Below are positions 49,270 to 58,989 of a stretch of DNA of 64,000 bases, piece by piece. Numbering within the stretch: the first letter of the stretch is position 1; the number at the start of each line of letters is the position of its first letter. The DNA lies in NCBI RefSeq assembly GCF_039962115.1, contig NZ_JAMPKJ010000015.1, forward strand, positions 40,642-104,641. Reading direction: 5' to 3'. Under the pieces are notes generated by a model, which saw nothing but the letters and a program-made list of their open reading frames with translations, was not told where the DNA came from and did not search any database. The DNA is from Funiculus sociatus GB2-C1. GTDB lineage: Bacteria; Cyanobacteriota; Cyanobacteriia; Cyanobacteriales; FACHB-T130. A program made the translations under genes and the position numbers.

Positions 49270-50670
49270 ATGAATCAAATTGATTTAGCCTTTACCCCAG
49301 CTGTAGAACAAGCGCAACTCATCCGCAGCAAACAAGTCTCGCCGCTAGAGTTGACGGAACTTTACCTGGAACGCATCCACAGGCTAGATGGCAACCTGGG
49401 TAGTTATTTTACGGTGATGACAGATGTGGCGCTTGCCGATGCCAAGGCAAAAACGGAAGCTTTAGCTGGCGACACCTCAGAATTACCACCTTTTTTTGGT
49501 GTACCGATTTCTATTAAAGACCTCAACCCAGTTGCTGGGGTTCGCTGTACCTACGGAACACCAGCGCTGAGGGACAAAATAGCTGCTTATGATGATGCCG
49601 TGGCGGGGCGGATTAAGATGGCTGGCTTTACTATTCTGGGTAAGACTGCCACTTCTGAGTTGGGTTCTATGCCTTTTACAGAAGCACCAGGCTTTCCCCC
49701 AACCCGAAATCCGTGGAATCTGGATTATACGCCAGGGGGATCGAGTGGCGGTGCATCGGCGGCGACAGCGGCGGGGTTGTGCGCTTTAGCTCAAGGTTCT
49801 GATGGTGGCGGTTCGGTGCGCGGCCCTGCCGCCTGTTGTGGTTTAGTCGGACTTAAACCCTCAAGAGGTCGTATATCTTATGCACCCGTAGGCGATCATC
49901 AAAATGGCATTGCCACTAATGGTTCCTTGGCTCGTACTGTAGCAGATGCCGCCGCTCTCCTCGATGTGATGTCTGGCTATATCACTGGCGATCCCTACTG
50001 GTTGCCAGATCCAGAAACGACGTTTTTGGCGGCGACAGAACAAAAGTTAAATCCTTTGCGAATTGCTTTCAGCACAACAATTCCACCAGTGGGCGAAGCT
50101 GATGCGGTGCGTCAAGAATCGGTGCTAAAAACGGTGCGCCATTTAGAAGAAATGGGTCATATTGTGGAACCAGGATGCCCCGATTTCAGTAATTTGATTG
50201 AACCTTTTACCAAAGTTTTTCTAGCTGGTGTGGCGGCGGCGGGGATTCCCAAAGAGTATCTCCAACCCATGAATCGCTGGATGGTAGAACAATCTGGGTC
50301 GGCGGGTGAATATTTACAAGCTGTTGCCCAAATGCAAATTTCGGCGCGGCGAATTGTGGCCTTTTTTGAAAACTATGATGTTTTAGTGTTGCCAACTTAT
50401 TTGCATCAACCTCTCCGCATTGGTGAGTGGGCAAATTTGCCTCCAGAAGAGATTTTGCAAAGAATTATTCAGTGGGTGGCTCCCTGCCCGCCGTTCAATG
50501 CTACTGGACAACCCGCGATCGCACTCCCTACCGGTTTTGACGATATCGGCTTGCCTGTAGGCGTACAATTGGTCGGACGACCTGCTGCTGAAGCTACTCT
50601 CATCTCTTTAGCCTCCCAGTTAGAAGCCGCTAAACTTTGGAGCGATCGCCGCCCTGATTTTGCAGTTTAA
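49270..50670 (+). CDS. amidase-signature-family hydrolase
   Basis: This 466-residue enzyme has the Ser-cisSer-Lys triad of amidase-signature proteins: Lys in VPISIKDL, cis-Ser in GSDGGGSVRGPA and nucleophile Ser in TPGGSSGGAS. The GSDGGGSVRGPA segment resembles general and cyclic-amide hydrolases rather than AtzF, where DTAGSGRVPA is usual, so it is probably not the missing half of the allophanate hydrolase at 10.6 kb. A role on small amides is likely. It has no operon partners. Confidence 0.9.
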   Translation: MNQIDLAFTPAVEQAQLIRSKQVSPLELTELYLERIHRLDGNLGSYFTVMTDVALADAKAKTEALAGDTSELPPFFGVPISIKDLNPVAGVRCTYGTPALRDKIAAYDDAVAGRIKMAGFTILGKTATSELGSMPFTEAPGFPPTRNPWNLDYTPGGSSGGASAATAAGLCALAQGSDGGGSVRGPAACCGLVGLKPSRGRISYAPVGDHQNGIATNGSLARTVADAAALLDVMSGYITGDPYWLPDPETTFLAATEQKLNPLRIAFSTTIPPVGEADAVRQESVLKTVRHLEEMGHIVEPGCPDFSNLIEPFTKVFLAGVAAAGIPKEYLQPMNRWMVEQSGSAGEYLQAVAQMQISARRIVAFFENYDVLVLPTYLHQPLRIGEWANLPPEEILQRIIQWVAPCPPFNATGQPAIALPTGFDDIGLPVGVQLVGRPAAEATLISLASQLEAAKLWSDRRPDFAV

Positions 50671-50776
50671 AAAAGGGTTGTCAGACAAAAGGCAAAAATA
50701 CAACCTTACTTAGATTTATAACTCTTAGTCCCCTCCCCGTCAACGGGGCAGGGGGTTGGGGGTGGGGTTTTCTTAA

Positions 50777-51862
50777 TTAAATCTTGCAAGCTTTCCCGCT
50801 AGGAGTAGCATCAGGATATAGAGTAACAATTGCATCTCTGCTCTTGACCAATACAGCTTTATAAGATTTTTTCGTCTCATCATCTTGCACTGTCAAAATG
50901 CAAGCCCCCTGAGCATTTCCCTGCACCTTCAATGCTTTAGTTGCATCCAAAAGCATTTCTTTAGCATCACTCACAAGAGAATAGCCTTTGATGTTATCTT
51001 TCCAAATTTGCCCATCTTTTTTGATGAGTACACCCACTGTATAAATTACACCAGGAACTACTTCTTCATTCTGCAAATTCTCAGATAACCTTCCCCCTAT
51101 TTTATCTTCTTGCAGTTGCAAATATCTGCCAAAAAAATGCAGCCCGCCAATTTTAGTAGGTCCCTCTAACTCCCCGCAAAAGATATGTTCAAACCCTCCT
51201 CTGTCATTCCAAGCAGCCGTTAAATCATCGAGGAATTCTGCTTCTGTACTTCTACTTGGACGCAATTGCCCACCTACTGACTGTTGAATTTCCCGCAGTA
51301 CATTTCGATTATCGGACATCAATTTTTTGAAAGCACTTGCCGTCACCTTGCTGCCAATCGTTCCGCAGGTTTTCAAAACAGCTTGATCGAAATTGCTCAG
51401 TTTGGGTGCTGGTGGTGTAATGTCTGCTTTTTGATTGCGCGGAAAGCGATGAGTCTCTAGGTTATTAAGATTATCAAAAAACGGTTGTATAGCTGTTGAT
51501 GGCTGCTTTACGGTAGGAGAGTTAATTGGAGTCCCACTTACACCTTCAGAAAAAGTGCCACAATCAACACTCACCCAGCGAAGTCCTGGGGTTGCACCAG
51601 GTACTTTAATAAATATAAACTTTCGTTGCCTAGAGTTGAAGCCTACCGCTTCGTAACTCTGACCATTGGTAACTCGAATATTTCCCGGATTGGTGCCGTT
51701 AATTCCCCGTGTTGCTTCACAAGTGCGAGTAGCCCGGAAGGTTCCAGAGGCGGGAACTTGCGCGTAAGCAGCATATATTGATAGCAGCGGGGTGATTAAT
51801 ATTAAGGCTAGGAGAAATTTAAGCTTTAATACCCCCAGCCTGGACCAAAAATTAAGTTTCAT
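50777..51862 (-). CDS. secreted EndoU-type endoribonuclease candidate
   Basis: This 361-residue protein has a Sec signal (about 1-35, ending AAYAQ). An N-terminal beta-rich domain (RATRTCEATRGINGTNPGNI to RWVSVDCG) resembles the extra domain on some bacterial RNase T2 proteins. The C-terminal domain matches eukaryotic XendoU in its active-site spacing: E225-H226, E231, H242 and K288 correspond one for one to E161-H162, E167, H178 and K224. Conserved surroundings are FEHIFCGE, GGLHFFGRYLQ and VIYTVGV. EndoU enzymes cut RNA at uridines. I infer an extracellular or periplasmic RNase; an RNA-targeting toxin is an alternative, though no immunity gene is seen. Confidence 0.7.
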   Translation of the reverse strand: MKLNFWSRLGVLKLKFLLALILITPLLSIYAAYAQVPASGTFRATRTCEATRGINGTNPGNIRVTNGQSYEAVGFNSRQRKFIFIKVPGATPGLRWVSVDCGTFSEGVSGTPINSPTVKQPSTAIQPFFDNLNNLETHRFPRNQKADITPPAPKLSNFDQAVLKTCGTIGSKVTASAFKKLMSDNRNVLREIQQSVGGQLRPSRSTEAEFLDDLTAAWNDRGGFEHIFCGELEGPTKIGGLHFFGRYLQLQEDKIGGRLSENLQNEEVVPGVIYTVGVLIKKDGQIWKDNIKGYSLVSDAKEMLLDATKALKVQGNAQGACILTVQDDETKKSYKAVLVKSRDAIVTLYPDATPSGKACKI

Positions 51863-52059
51863 AATTTAAGAAAATAAAAAGATGGCAATTACGATGATAA
51901 TTCAGATTGTGTACGCCTTATTCCGGAAATTTATTAGATATTCTTGTAAATATGTTGAATGGCGTGTTAGTTAATTTTCCTTTACATAACTGCCAAATCT
52001 AACATTTGGCAATAAGATAAATCTCCGGATCTGTGCTATTATAATTACCTTCAATAGTT

Positions 52060-53859
52060 ATGGCAGAAGACGGCAAGTTGAAGAAGGCAAAAGGTAAAAA
52101 CGCTCTAAATTTAGGTTTAGCTTCGTTTCTGAGATGGGGACAAGACACGCAAAATTCCCAGCAAAAAGTTCTTCCTTTCATCTGTTTATTGTTAACTTTT
52201 TCTTATTTAATTGTTAATTTTTATTACCCCAAAAGTCTGCTGGCTCAGGAACAGTTGAAGGACTTTAATTACTGGGGGAGTCTGTGCGACTTATTAGCAG
52301 ACGAAAAAAAATATGCAGAAGCAGTGGCGGCGTGCGATCAGGCGATCGCACTCAACCCCAACCAGGCGAAAACCTGGACTGACCGGATTGAGGGACTACT
52401 AGGACAGGCAAAGTACACGGAAGCGCTGGTTTCCGCTGACAAGGCGCTGGGTATCAAACCTGACTATTCTCTCGCTTTGGCGGATCGGTGTATTGCCTTA
52501 GTCAACTTAGGGAAGTATGAGGATGCGATCGCGAGTTGCGATAAGGCGCTGATCTCCGATGGAAATTGGGGAAACAACGGCACACCCCTAATAGCGTGGT
52601 ATAATAAAGGGCTGGCGCAAACAAAGTTAGGACAGTACGCAGAAGCGATCGCCTCTTATGAAAGTGCCTTAGAAATTAAACCAGATTATTCTCTAGCTTT
52701 GGTCGATCGGTGCGCTGCATTAGCGCAAGCCAGCAAATACACCGAAGCGATCGCAGCTTGCGATCTGGCGCTAAAAAGTGACGGCGACTGGGGAACTGCC
52801 ACACCAGCGCTGGCATGGTACAACAAAGGTGTAGCCCTCAAAAAGTTGGGACAGTACCAAGAAGCGCTCGCCTCTTACGATCAAGCTCTGGCGATTAGTC
52901 CTACCGATGCAACCGCTTGGACTGAACATGGAGTTTTGCTGTCTGTAGTAGGTAAACCAGCACTCGCACTAGCATCGCAGCAATTTGCAGTTAAAATTAG
53001 TCCGAATTATTCTCAAGCCTTAGCCAACCAATGCGCGGCCTTCAACAAATTAGGGCAATTTAAAGAAGCCCAGGAACCCTGCGAGAAAGCCCTGCAAGGT
53101 GATGGCAAATGGGGTGAGACGAGTCCCGCATTTGCTTGGGATCAGCGGGGGAACGCCTTAGCAGGACAAGGTAACTACGAAGAAGCTTTGGCCTCCCACG
53201 ATCGGGCGATTGGGCTTAACCCTGACTATGCGGAAGCTTGGAACAACCGCAGCGTTACGCTATGGTTTTTGGGAAGATACTCAGAAGCCATTGTTTCTAG
53301 CGATCGCGCCACTACTATCAATCCTAACTATGCTCAGGCTTGGTTCAACAAAGGCAGGATACTAAGGACGGTGAAAAAGTATCCCGAAGCACTCGCCGCT
53401 TACGACAAAGCCGTTAAGAGTGCCGATCCTAACTTTGCTAGTAAGCTTCTGGCTGATATTTGGGCAAACCGAACTGTAGTGCTGTGGACTTTGGGAAGAT
53501 ATTCTGAAGCCCTTGCAAGTAGCGATCGCGCCATTAACCTCAATCCGGAATTATCTCAAGCTTGGTACAACCGTGGTGTAGTGCTGGTAGGCTTGAAACG
53601 TTATAAAGAGGCACTTACTGCTTACGCCCAAGCTATCCGCATCACTCCCACCGATGCTAATAGTTTGGCAGGTCAAGGGGTCGCCCTGTTGAATTTGGAT
53701 CGACTAGAAGAAGCGATCGCTGCTTTTGAAGAAGCCTTGAAACTTGACCCCAAAAACTCCCTAGCTTTGGACAACAAAACTTTGGCGATGCAAAAGTTAG
53801 AAGAAAAAATGAAAGAAACCGCCCCACTAACTGCACCATTACCACCACTTCAAAAATGA
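52060..53859 (+). CDS. TPR-repeat protein, probably exported or membrane-anchored
   Basis: This 599-residue protein has one hydrophobic segment (about 30-55, VLPFICLLLTFSYLIVN) and then about thirteen TPR units of the form A.AYDKAL.I.PNYA.AW.NRG..L..LGRY.EA. It ends in a Pro/Thr-rich tail. The first 25 residues (EDGKLKKAKGK) resemble translated intergenic repeat DNA, so the true start may be later. TPR proteins are scaffolds; the partner is unknown. Its stop overlaps a bidirectional stem-loop shared with crtW. Confidence 0.88.
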   Translation: MAEDGKLKKAKGKNALNLGLASFLRWGQDTQNSQQKVLPFICLLLTFSYLIVNFYYPKSLLAQEQLKDFNYWGSLCDLLADEKKYAEAVAACDQAIALNPNQAKTWTDRIEGLLGQAKYTEALVSADKALGIKPDYSLALADRCIALVNLGKYEDAIASCDKALISDGNWGNNGTPLIAWYNKGLAQTKLGQYAEAIASYESALEIKPDYSLALVDRCAALAQASKYTEAIAACDLALKSDGDWGTATPALAWYNKGVALKKLGQYQEALASYDQALAISPTDATAWTEHGVLLSVVGKPALALASQQFAVKISPNYSQALANQCAAFNKLGQFKEAQEPCEKALQGDGKWGETSPAFAWDQRGNALAGQGNYEEALASHDRAIGLNPDYAEAWNNRSVTLWFLGRYSEAIVSSDRATTINPNYAQAWFNKGRILRTVKKYPEALAAYDKAVKSADPNFASKLLADIWANRTVVLWTLGRYSEALASSDRAINLNPELSQAWYNRGVVLVGLKRYKEALTAYAQAIRITPTDANSLAGQGVALLNLDRLEEAIAAFEEALKLDPKNSLALDNKTLAMQKLEEKMKETAPLTAPLPPLQK

Positions 53860-53891
53860 GGAATGAACCGCTTAGCGGTTCATTCTTCCTC
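53858..53891. terminator. bidirectional stem-loop overlapping the TPR and crtW stop codons
   Basis: AATGAACCGCT, one T, AGCGGTTCATT is a perfect 11-bp stem, extended by GAGG/CTTCCTC with a bulge. It starts at the TPR stop codon and ends at the crtW stop codon, so both convergent genes stop inside one hairpin. Confidence 0.7.
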
Positions 53892-54663
53892 AACCAACCT
53901 TCCGATTCATCTTATAAACCTCTGGCAACTTCCACCAAGGAACATGAGGAGCTTCGTGATGTTCCTCGTGGTAGCCAAAGTGATAGCAAGTGATAAAAGA
54001 CCAGAAAATCGGGAGTGCATTCGTCTTGGCGCGATGGTTATTCGTATAACCACCTTCTGGCTCTTGGTGTGGTAAATAGGTGCCAAAAAAGAATAACTGC
54101 ACCGAACTCAAAATCGAAGGAATCACCCAAAATAAAGTTAAATTGGCTTCTGGTATATGAAACGTGAAACTAATCAGGTTAAATACCACCATTAACCCTA
54201 TAAGCCGTTTCCAGCTCCAGTAGCCCATCATAAAATAAAGATACCAGGCAAAAAAGTTTTTGTGCTTACTGTCGTGAAAATCTGGATCTAGTTCACTCGC
54301 TGGATGGTGGTGGTGTTCCCAATGCTTTTTTCTTAACTCATCAAAAGAAAAGAGTCCATAAAGGGTTAAAACTAAGGAACCTATAAAGTTATTAATTTTA
54401 AGGTGAGGAGGAACTACCACACCGTGCATTGCATCATGAGCGGTAATAAACAATCCTGTATACAGAAATGTCTGCCAAACTAATGCTACTATTTTCCATA
54501 AGACAGGAACTTGCGAAAGATCCAGGGAAAATAAGAAAATTAGGCTGCTTGCCCAGATTCCAATAATTGCAAAAGCAATTGCAAGCCCCAGATATGTATC
54601 TTCACTTCGCTCTATTCGCTTAATTTGCGTTGCTTGCAGTGGTGGGTGTTCGAGTTGGAGCAT
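53890..54663 (-). CDS. crtW: beta-carotene ketolase, CrtW type
   Basis: This 257-residue membrane di-iron protein of the fatty-acid-desaturase superfamily has the three His clusters of Crt[25 protein letters not shown] and [19 protein letters not shown]. The [11 protein letters not shown] segment between clusters two and three is also typical. It adds keto groups to beta-carotene, giving echinenone or canthaxanthin, used for photoprotection. Length is normal. It stands alone near a high-light-inducible protein gene. Confidence 0.92.
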   Translation of the reverse strand: MLQLEHPPLQATQIKRIERSEDTYLGLAIAFAIIGIWASSLIFLFSLDLSQVPVLWKIVALVWQTFLYTGLFITAHDAMHGVVVPPHLKINNFIGSLVLTLYGLFSFDELRKKHWEHHHHPASELDPDFHDSKHKNFFAWYLYFMMGYWSWKRLIGLMVVFNLISFTFHIPEANLTLFWVIPSILSSVQLFFFGTYLPHQEPEGGYTNNHRAKTNALPIFWSFITCYHFGYHEEHHEAPHVPWWKLPEVYKMNRKVG

Positions 54664-55032
54664 ACATTTGTTAGTTTTCGAGCTTTTTTGTTGAGCGATT
54701 TACAAGATTATACCGATGTCCGTTCACCCTCGATAAATAGGGTTTGCAGACTACTAATCGTTTAAAAAAATGTTTTGCTTTACTAATCTTTCCGATGAGA
54801 AAACTTAATTAATACTTAATGCCTTCTATTAGACACCACTAGCCGGGTATTAAGTACCGTAAAGCTATCTTAACTATTGTAAAGCAATTTTGGTCAGGGC
54901 GATACGGTGCAGATAGGTATCAGCCCGGTATCTCTTAGGTAGTAGGGTGTAAGGAGTGGGAGCTTACACTCAGGCTGACAGCTTCTATATTTAAGTGCAA
55001 CCGCCAGGCTGAGTGTAAGGCTAGTCTAATCG
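54664..55032. other. gene-free spacer between hli and crtW with one inverted repeat
   Basis: This 369-bp segment contains no ORF that I can support. CTTACACTCAG (54963-54973) and CTGAGTGTAAG (55009-55019) are perfect 11-bp arms 35 bases apart, starting 14 bp beyond the hli stop. This may be the 3' end structure of the hli message, though no T-run follows. The part next to crtW is AT-rich and presumably holds its promoter. Confidence 0.4.
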
Positions 55033-55236
55033 TTAGCGGGCGACATGAGGAAGCAGGTGCAGTACGTCACGAACCACGCTATAGCCTGCCAAATCCCAAA
55101 GTAGGTAAGCCAAGAAACCGATCATTGCTAAGCGACCGTTCCACAGTTCAGCTTGAGGGTTCCAGCCAAATAGGAACGCATTGCGGTCTTTGCCATTGAA
55201 AGCTTGAGCAACAGGTGGAGTAGTGCGAGTTTCCAT
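55033..55236 (-). CDS. high-light-inducible (Hlip/CAB-like) protein
   Basis: This 67-residue protein has the single chlorophyll-binding helix motif AELWNGRLAMIGFLAYLL (ExxNGRxAMxGF) preceded by FLFGWNPQ. Hlips bind chlorophyll and carotenoid and protect photosystem II assembly intermediates. AAGGA before the ATG is a good ribosome binding site, and TACTAT about 45 bp upstream is a possible -10. Confidence 0.95.
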   Translation of the reverse strand: METRTTPPVAQAFNGKDRNAFLFGWNPQAELWNGRLAMIGFLAYLLWDLAGYSVVRDVLHLLPHVAR

Positions 55237-55502
55237 CGTTTACATTCCTTAATAAACTTCTTATGGTTTCATAGTAGCTATCTACCCAGTCACTGCTCTC
55301 TGCCTGTAGTTCCAAACTGCACTTAACTCTCAAGGATGATGAATGGGTTGATGGAACAGAGCAATCTAATACAAAAGTACAAAAGGGTTATGAAGCTAGA
55401 TAGCGATCGCAAATACAACTATCAGAAACTCTGACGAAAGCTAGAGGGTATCGTGACTTGAGTTGCACAAACTTAAGTGAGCAACAATTTTTTAACAAAC
55501 GT

Positions 55503-56324
55503 ATGGCTCCCACGGTACTGATCACAGGTGCTTCTCAAGGCATCGGCAAAGCAACATCTCTATTATTTGCTAGTAAAGGGTATGACATTATAATGGCGGC
55601 GCGTACCCCAGACCGCTTAGAAGCCGCAGCCAAAGAAGTGCGATCGCATGGTCATCAAGCGCTAACTATTCCCACCGATGTCAGAGATCCCAAACAGGTA
55701 GAAACCCTCGTTCAGAAGGCGCTGGAGCATTTTGGCACTATCGACGTATTGATTAACAATGCAGGCCTTTACATATCTGGGCCAGTTGAAGAATTTTCCC
55801 TAGATGATTGGCATCAGGCGATAGACCTCAACCTGTGGGGGTATATTCACACAATTCACGCCTTATTGCCCCATTTTCTGGAGCGGAAAAGAGGCACGAT
55901 AGTTAATGTGAGTTCTATTGGGGGGCAAGTACCCATTGCTTACTTAGTGCCTTATTCTACTAGCAAGTTTGCCGTCACTGGTTTAACGCGATCGCTGCAC
56001 GGGGAACTAGCACCAAAAGGCATTCATGTTGGTGGAATTTATCCAAATATAATCAAGAGTGATTTTATGGAACGGGCAATCTTTCGAGGCAAGAATGCCG
56101 ACGATTTCCAAGCCCGTCGGGATCAGGTCGATCAGGTGCTGAAGGTTCCTGTGGTGGAGAAACCGGAGGATGTGGCAGATGCTATCTGGGATGCGGTGAA
56201 GCATCAGCATTCTGAGGTGTTAGTTGGTTCAGCCAACCTATCGAAGGCTTCTTATAATATGTTTCCCGGCTTCATGCAGTGGGTGTTCCGGAAAACCTTT
56301 CAGCTGAAGGATAAGCAAGCATAG
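55503..56324 (+). CDS. short-chain dehydrogenase/reductase
   Basis: From the ATG at 55503 this is a 273-residue classical SDR. An upstream TTG at 55458 would add 15 residues before the Rossmann strand. Motifs are VLITGASQGIGKA (NAD(P) binding), NNAGLY, catalytic Ser in NVSSIGG and Tyr/Lys in YSTSKFAV. R at MAARTPDR suggests NADP preference. The substrate is unknown. Confidence 0.9.
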   Translation: MAPTVLITGASQGIGKATSLLFASKGYDIIMAARTPDRLEAAAKEVRSHGHQALTIPTDVRDPKQVETLVQKALEHFGTIDVLINNAGLYISGPVEEFSLDDWHQAIDLNLWGYIHTIHALLPHFLERKRGTIVNVSSIGGQVPIAYLVPYSTSKFAVTGLTRSLHGELAPKGIHVGGIYPNIIKSDFMERAIFRGKNADDFQARRDQVDQVLKVPVVEKPEDVADAIWDAVKHQHSEVLVGSANLSKASYNMFPGFMQWVFRKTFQLKDKQA

Positions 56325-56329
56325 CGATA

Positions 56330-56447
56330 TATAGCAATTCAAGGGTTGGGTGGGATACATCTGTAGGGACATGGCAATGCCATGTCCCTACCAAGGGGCC
56401 CAAACGTCAGGAACGCGATATATTTTACCCAAGTGAGAAACGCTATA
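56330..56447. repeat. type-II modular palindromic element, copy 1
   Basis: It begins TATAGCAATTCAAGGGTTGG and carries the hairpin GTAGGGACATGGCA, A, TGCCATGTCCCTAC (56363-56391). It ends near CGCTATA. It closely matches 61527-61648 and the left half of 21829-21960. Confidence 0.75.
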
Positions 56448-56472
56448 CTCGTTCCCAGAGACGGGGAACGAG
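56448..56472. terminator. stem-loop between convergent SDR and CHAT genes
   Basis: CTCGTTCCC, a short loop, then GGGAACGAG followed on the + strand by TTGTTATTTT. It immediately precedes the CHAT-gene stop at 56476. A similar stem is at 25713-25738. It probably ends the SDR transcript. Confidence 0.55.
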
Positions 56473-56475
56473 TTG

Positions 56476-58983
56476 TTATTTTGGTTCGCCAATTAAGGTA
56501 AATGCTGCCCAGTCTTTAGGATTAGGATTTTGCTGCTTGATTTTCAGCATGGCATTTCTTAAGGCTTCGGCTTTATCGTTTTTCTGCTTCAGCTGCTTGT
56601 AAAACTCACTCATCAAAGCATTCGTGGGAGCATCAGGTGCTGACCACATAGGCATAATTAAAGTGGGAACGCCAACTGTCATCAAGGAAGCGGATAAACC
56701 AAGAATCCCATCACCGTTAGTTCTGCCTTTTCCAGTTTCGGCTACACTGAGGACGACTAATTCCGGACGCAGACGTTGCCCTTTTGGTTGGGCGTACAAT
56801 TCCAGAATTTCCGCAGTGGTGAGTAAGCCACTATCTGAACCAAAGGGAGCAAGCGCGATCGCGCCGGGAATGCCCTGTCGTTTAAAATCATCTAGTATCC
56901 CGTAAGTTGCCAAATGCACACTCTTGGCTTTCCGCATCTTTTCTAACACAGCTGCCTTGGTTGCCTTATTGCCGATAAACAGGTCTTTAGTATTGAACTG
57001 TTTAGCAATTTCTATGGCTTCCTGTTCCGCACTCAAAAGCGGCGGTAACGCTTTCGGAGTCTCTCCGGGTGCGGGTGCAATTCGGGGCATTACAGGATTG
57101 CCAACTACTAGGCGGTTTCCTCCCGCAGTTTTTGAGCGTTGTTGGCGAGTTAAAGCTAATAACTGAATTGATGGGGAAGTTAGAATGGTGTGTTTTTGGA
57201 TTAAGTAATTGCCATAGATATCCACCAAAGCCGCAAAAGGAATCGGGAACATTTCTTTTTGCGGAATAAAGATAACGCGGGCGGTGGGATCTTTTGGTAA
57301 AAGGTCAGCAATCGGTTTAATTAACAACTGATGCAGTTGCAATAACGGTTTTGGCTCAAGTGCTGATTTCCCTTCTGAGTTAGGTTTCTGTGAAGAAGGT
57401 AGTTTAGGCGAATTTTCTACCTTTTTCCCTTTCAATCCTAGAGATTCCGGAATACTAGAAATAACATCCTCTACAGAAGTAATTGGATAAATTGTATTTT
57501 TGGCGCTGATTTCAATCCGGCGAAATGTCACTTCTCCTGTAGGCTGAATTACCCAAGCATACACACCTTCATCCGGAACAATTGAATATTCAACAAATGT
57601 AGCTTTTTCTTCTTTAGCTATTTTCTGAATATCGGCAATTGTTGGGTAAATAAGCTTTTTGGGCGCTGGTTTTAAATTATTCCCTACTGGTTCACTATCT
57701 AAGCGCAATCGTAGCAAATCTACAATTGTTCTGATGCGTCCTTGTTCTGCCATTTCCAAAGCCGCAACAGGTTGATTTTGAGCAATCAAAACTTGTTGTA
57801 GTCGCTGGTAAGTAGCAGTTTGCGCGTCTATATAATTATTGCCGCTGCCTAATTTGGCGCGAATTGCCTCCCATGCTTTAATAGCATTATCCAGAGTTGT
57901 TTTCGCTTCTTCTGGTTTACCGGATTTAAGTAAAGCAAATCCCAGATTATTCAGCGCTTTCCCTTCTGCCAAGCGATCGCCTGCTTTTATTGCTTTTTCC
58001 AGGGGCTGCTGATATAGTGCGATCGCGCTCTCAAATTGCCCCGCATTCTGATAAGATTTTGCTAAGTTATTTAAGGCGAGAAGTTCCTTTCCTGGGTCGC
58101 CACTTTTGGATGCGATCGCTAGTTGTTCTCTTCTCACTTCTATCGCCTGCGGATATTGTCCTAGCAACTCGTAAGACTCGGCAATATTATTCAGAAAATA
58201 CGCTTCTTGTACCGCATCTTTAGCTTTCCTGGCAATTACCAACTGCTGCTGGTAAAATTCTATAGCCTGCGGATATTGCCCCAAAGTTCGGTAAGCTGCT
58301 GCCAGGTTGTTTAAGGCATCACCTACGGCTTCTATATTGCCGCTTTCTCTCGCAGCTGCTAACTGTTCTTGATACAATGCGATTGCATCTTGGTATTCTC
58401 CCTCAGACTCGGAAGTTATCCCCACATTGCCTAAGAAAGCTGCTTCTCTTTTGGGATTGCCAATTTCCTTTCTCAGAGTTTCTGCGGCGGTGCGAAATTC
58501 CTTAGCTTGCTTTTCATCTCCTAGATAAAAGTAAGCAGTACCAAGATTATCTAAAGTCTTAGCCTCAGTTGCTTGATCGCCAATACTCCGCACAATTTCC
58601 AACGTCTGCTGATAGAATGCGATCGCTCGCAGATATTGCCCTACAGTAAAGTAAGTTTCTCCCAGACTCAACAGAGTATTGGTTTCTCCTGTACGCGAAC
58701 CAATCTCCTGATACAGTCTCAGCGCCTGCTGCAAAGACTTTAACGACTCTTCAAATTGCCCAGTCTGATGCTGTCGAATTCCTAGCCCTAGCAGTTTATC
58801 GGCATTGAATTCAATATTATCTTGGGTTTGAGCCAAAACTGGCGGCGTTATCAGACATAAATTCACAAAAGTTGGTAAAAAGCAACCAATTAGAAATAAA
58901 AAGTAAAATTTAACCTTTGTACCGTTTAACTTTTGTGTAGTTTGAGGGAACAATAAGAGAAGAAACCTTAGCCAAATTTTCAT
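56476..58983 (-). CDS. TPR-CHAT protein with both catalytic residues replaced
   Basis: This 835-residue protein has a hydrophobic N-terminal export segment (about 25-50, ending PPVLAQ). About nine TPR units (about 55-370) are followed by a C-terminal CHAT (caspase-like) domain (about 560-835). In active CHAT proteases the dyad lies in ATHG and SACETG. Here these read ATYG (Tyr near 694) and SVAETG (Ala near 748), so His and Cys are both missing. The protein is therefore probably a non-proteolytic CHAT homologue, a scaffold or regulator. Its start codon is only 6 bp from the divergent small gene at 58990. Confidence 0.9.
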   Translation of the reverse strand: MKIWLRFLLLLFPQTTQKLNGTKVKFYFLFLIGCFLPTFVNLCLITPPVLAQTQDNIEFNADKLLGLGIRQHQTGQFEESLKSLQQALRLYQEIGSRTGETNTLLSLGETYFTVGQYLRAIAFYQQTLEIVRSIGDQATEAKTLDNLGTAYFYLGDEKQAKEFRTAAETLRKEIGNPKREAAFLGNVGITSESEGEYQDAIALYQEQLAAARESGNIEAVGDALNNLAAAYRTLGQYPQAIEFYQQQLVIARKAKDAVQEAYFLNNIAESYELLGQYPQAIEVRREQLAIASKSGDPGKELLALNNLAKSYQNAGQFESAIALYQQPLEKAIKAGDRLAEGKALNNLGFALLKSGKPEEAKTTLDNAIKAWEAIRAKLGSGNNYIDAQTATYQRLQQVLIAQNQPVAALEMAEQGRIRTIVDLLRLRLDSEPVGNNLKPAPKKLIYPTIADIQKIAKEEKATFVEYSIVPDEGVYAWVIQPTGEVTFRRIEISAKNTIYPITSVEDVISSIPESLGLKGKKVENSPKLPSSQKPNSEGKSALEPKPLLQLHQLLIKPIADLLPKDPTARVIFIPQKEMFPIPFAALVDIYGNYLIQKHTILTSPSIQLLALTRQQRSKTAGGNRLVVGNPVMPRIAPAPGETPKALPPLLSAEQEAIEIAKQFNTKDLFIGNKATKAAVLEKMRKAKSVHLATYGILDDFKRQGIPGAIALAPFGSDSGLLTTAEILELYAQPKGQRLRPELVVLSVAETGKGRTNGDGILGLSASLMTVGVPTLIMPMWSAPDAPTNALMSEFYKQLKQKNDKAEALRNAMLKIKQQNPNPKDWAAFTLIGEPK

Positions 58984-58989
58984 ACGGTA

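Noticed and set aside
49270..50670. Amidase at 49.3 kb as the missing half of allophanate hydrolase
   Set aside because: Its Ser loop reads GSDGGGSVRGPA rather than the DTAGSGRVPA-type loop of AtzF, and it lies about 38 kb from the C-terminal-domain gene.
50777..51862. Contact-dependent toxin with immunity gene
   Set aside because: There is no polymorphic-toxin trafficking domain and no small immunity gene next to it; the simple Sec signal suggests a secreted enzyme.
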